This document shows, piece after piece, positions 5,586-5,881 of a stretch of 5,881 nt of DNA. Position 1 is the stretch's first letter, and each line of letters opens with the position of its first letter. Both the position numbers and the translations under genes were made by a program. The DNA comes from Opitutaceae bacterium (lineage in GTDB: Bacteria; Verrucomicrobiota; Verrucomicrobiae; Opitutales; Opitutaceae), in NCBI GenBank assembly GCA_031266495.1, contig JAISAX010000272.1, forward strand, positions 1 through 5,881, in the 5' to 3' direction. Under the pieces are notes generated by a model. The model ran no database searches, was not told the origin of the DNA, and saw only the letters and a list, made by a program, of their open reading frames with translations.

Positions 5586-5592
5586 TGTCCGG

Positions 5593-5607
5593 GGCGCATG
5601 ATGCGCC
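5593..5607. repeat. Short palindrome GGCGCAT-G-ATGCGCC
   Basis: Two perfect 7-bp arms (5593-5599 and 5601-5607) around a single G. It lies near the presumed 5' end of the decayed minus-strand gene. It could be an old operator, a protein-binding dyad or chance. Confidence 0.35.
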
Positions 5608-5696
5608 ATATCCCGTCGCGCCGTCAACCATCCGGTCAGGAGTCCTCCAGCACATGGCGCAACCGGAAGTGATCTCAACAGAGGGAGAGGGGGGAC

Positions 5697-5714
5697 CGCT
5701 AATCTTCGCTAATC
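5697..5714. repeat. Direct repeat CGCTAATC, two copies
   Basis: CGCTAATC occurs at 5697-5704 and again at 5707-5714, separated by TT, giving a 10-base period. The second copy runs into the left arm of the inverted repeat at 5709-5718. Confidence 0.7.
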
Positions 5715-5767
5715 CCGATCCCGCCAAACCAGTCTGGACGCTGTCATGAATCCGGGTTCGGGATTAG
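5709..5767. repeat. 10-bp inverted repeat pair CTAATCCCGA / TCGGGATTAG
   Basis: CTAATCCCGA (5709-5718) and TCGGGATTAG (5758-5767) are perfect inverted copies separated by 39 bases. The arrangement could be a miniature element, a terminus of a larger mobile element or a long-loop hairpin. No flanking target-site duplication is evident. Confidence 0.55.
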
Positions 5768-5810
5768 GAACCGTAAGGAAATAAACAGAGCGAAGATGCG
5801 CGGGGATTGA

Positions 5811-5881
5811 AGAGCGAGCCAAGGAGCTGGCGAGGGAGTTTACCGAGGTAAATGACCGAGTCAGCGACGCTGGATCGCTCT
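5811..5881 (+). other. Multi-hairpin structured segment at the window edge
   Basis: AGAGCGA (5811-5817) is complementary to TCGCTCT (5875-5881), enclosing three further dyads: GCCA/TGGC (5818-5821 with 5828-5831), TTTACC-GA-GGTAAA (5839-5852) and CAGCG-A-CGCTG (5862-5872). The layout is a closed multibranch fold of 71 bases. It is not a tRNA: the spacing after the first stem, the anticodon-loop size and the T-loop sequence are all wrong. The window stops at the outer stem, so its true extent is unknown. It may be a structured RNA, a mobile-element end or chance. Confidence 0.3.

Larger units (their letters stand above)
5608..5881. other. Right-end region without a supported gene
   Basis: No intact coding region is supported here. 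The segment holds a tandem octamer, a 10-bp inverted repeat (5709-5767) and a cluster of hairpins (5811-5881). A stop-free + frame from 5785 to the end reads IEERAKELAREFTEVNDRVS (from 5806), but it has no usable start codon. The only nearby ATG (5796) ends at a TGA after four codons unless one G of the GGGG run at 5802-5805 is removed. The minus strand is also open here in more than one frame, so coding cannot be claimed. Confidence 0.5.

Noticed and set aside
5299..5601. Plus-strand open frame of 100 codons
   Set aside because: It is antisense to the kinase-like remnant, which has the better conserved motifs.
5811..5881. tRNA gene
   Set aside because: The 71-base length and 7-bp outer stem are suggestive, but there is no two-base spacer after the acceptor stem, no seven-base anticodon loop, no TTC-type T loop and no CCA-adjacent end visible.
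5785..5881. Partial + strand coding region IEERAKELAREFTEVNDRVS
   Set aside because: There is no start codon in the frame, the nearby ATG is out of frame, and the minus strand is equally open; the segment also contains several dyads, so coding is unproven.

Overview
The window reads as part of a GC-rich Verrucomicrobiota chromosome, most like Opitutaceae. Three things support this: a PEP-CTERM (exosortase-sorted) protein, a pseudopilin of the type greatly expanded in Verrucomicrobiota, Planctomycetota and Lentisphaerota, and a GntR/LacI-type sugar regulator beside a secreted hemicellulase-type enzyme. The taxonomic call is inference from gene content; no marker gene is present.

Layout. 1-207 is non-coding upstream DNA with GC-rich dyads, a 13-C homopolymer and two A/T-rich dyads just before the first gene. 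Four intact genes follow on the + strand: 208-1356, a transcription factor with a GntR winged helix fused to a LacI-type sugar sensor (AraR-like architecture); 1431-2168, a PEP-CTERM surface or secreted protein; 2245-2928, a type II/IV pseudopilin-like protein; and 3049-5166, a secreted GH51-type alpha-L-arabinofuranosidase with an extra jelly-roll-like module. The gaps are 74, 76 and 120 bp and hold an 18-bp perfect palindrome, a 9-bp-stem hairpin, and a promoter-like box followed by two dyads. None of the four start codons has a convincing Shine-Dalgarno sequence.

From 5167 to the end there is no intact gene. A minus-strand remnant (about 5236-5466) resembles the N-terminal part of the kinase-like domain of phage/mobile-element 'polyvalent' proteins. 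It is cut off near the enzyme gene and probably frameshifted at its upstream side. The last 210 bases hold direct and inverted repeats and, at the extreme end, a multi-hairpin stretch enclosed by a 7-bp stem.

Working model (inference): a self-contained locus for sensing and breaking down an arabinose-containing plant polysaccharide. The regulator senses a released sugar and controls the enzyme. The PEP-CTERM protein and the pseudopilin are exported partners of unknown function that could organise the cell surface or secretion for the task. The right end looks like a decayed accessory or mobile-element boundary.
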